Assembly: GCF_041734735.1 (NCBI RefSeq)
Contig: NC_134903.1
Coordinates: 2,441,828-2,505,827, forward strand
Length of the DNA: 64,000 nucleotides
Origin: Babylonia areolata
Taxonomy: Eukaryota > Mollusca > Gastropoda > Neogastropoda > Buccinidae
Direction of reading: 5' to 3'
In this document: one piece after another, positions 63,903 to 64,000 of the stretch
Position numbering within the stretch: position 1 is the stretch's first letter
How the letters are laid out: each line of letters opens with the position of its first letter
Notes under the pieces: model-generated
Database searches by the model: none
Told to the model about the DNA's origin: nothing
What the model saw: only the letters and a program-made list of their open reading frames with translations
Translations under genes and position numbers: made by a program

Positions 63903-64000
63903 TCAAGGCCTGACTAAGCGCGTTGGGTTAAGCTGCTGGTCAGGCATCTGCTTGGCAGATATGATGTAGTATATATGGATTTGTCCAAACGCAGTGACGC
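63903..64000 (+). mobile_element. SINE B 3' module, cut by window end
   Basis: CTCAAGGCCTGACTAAGCGC through GGATTTGTCCAAACGCAGTG, matching the ends at 24.4, 31.5 and 57.6 kb. It continues beyond the window. Confidence 0.85.

Overview
The window is animal nuclear DNA, most likely from a mollusc and probably a marine gastropod. The lineage is an inference: the host gene is clearly metazoan, and the tRNA-derived SINEs with GAA tails and the extreme minisatellite load look like gastropod genomes I have seen, but I could not search. Three things fill it: the 3' half of one host gene, one apparently whole Polinton/Maverick element, and dense small repeats.

1-28443 (+): twelve exons of a class IA phosphoinositide 3-kinase catalytic subunit, closest to PIK3CA. 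They join in phase into 548 codons plus stop (1647 nt): the helical (PIK) domain, then the whole kinase domain with ATP lysine, hinge, DRH catalytic loop, DFG activation loop and C-terminal lipid-binding tail. The 5' half lies left of the window. About half of these 28 kb is minisatellite. In several introns the repeat unit contains the splice site itself plus the adjoining exon bases: donors in the introns after exons a, d, e and j, and acceptors in the intron before exon k. This is the most unusual feature of the host part.

28444-40836: 3' UTR/downstream DNA with SINEs of three families (called A, B and C here), MITE-like inverted-repeat elements, and minisatellites, some of which grew out of those elements.

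40837-55435: a 14.6-kb Polinton with near-identical modular terminal inverted repeats and about 15 open frames. These include protein-primed DNA polymerase B, retroviral-type integrase, packaging ATPase, double-jelly-roll major capsid protein, a probable penton, a tandem pair of paralogues, and several small membrane or coiled-coil proteins of the kind that accompany Polinton virion genes. No broken frame was noticed and the ends match well, so it looks young and whole. A maturation protease was not recognised among its parts.

55436-64000: a young SINE A copy, three large minisatellites, a decayed LINE (61.7-63.3 kb) and a SINE B copy cut by the window edge. No second host gene can be supported, although one good splice-donor context near 61.55 kb could mark a first exon.

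SINE A copies at 14.8, 18.6, 24.9 and 56.9 kb have clear target-site duplications and so are recent. Several sit inside older repeats, which gives a relative insertion order.
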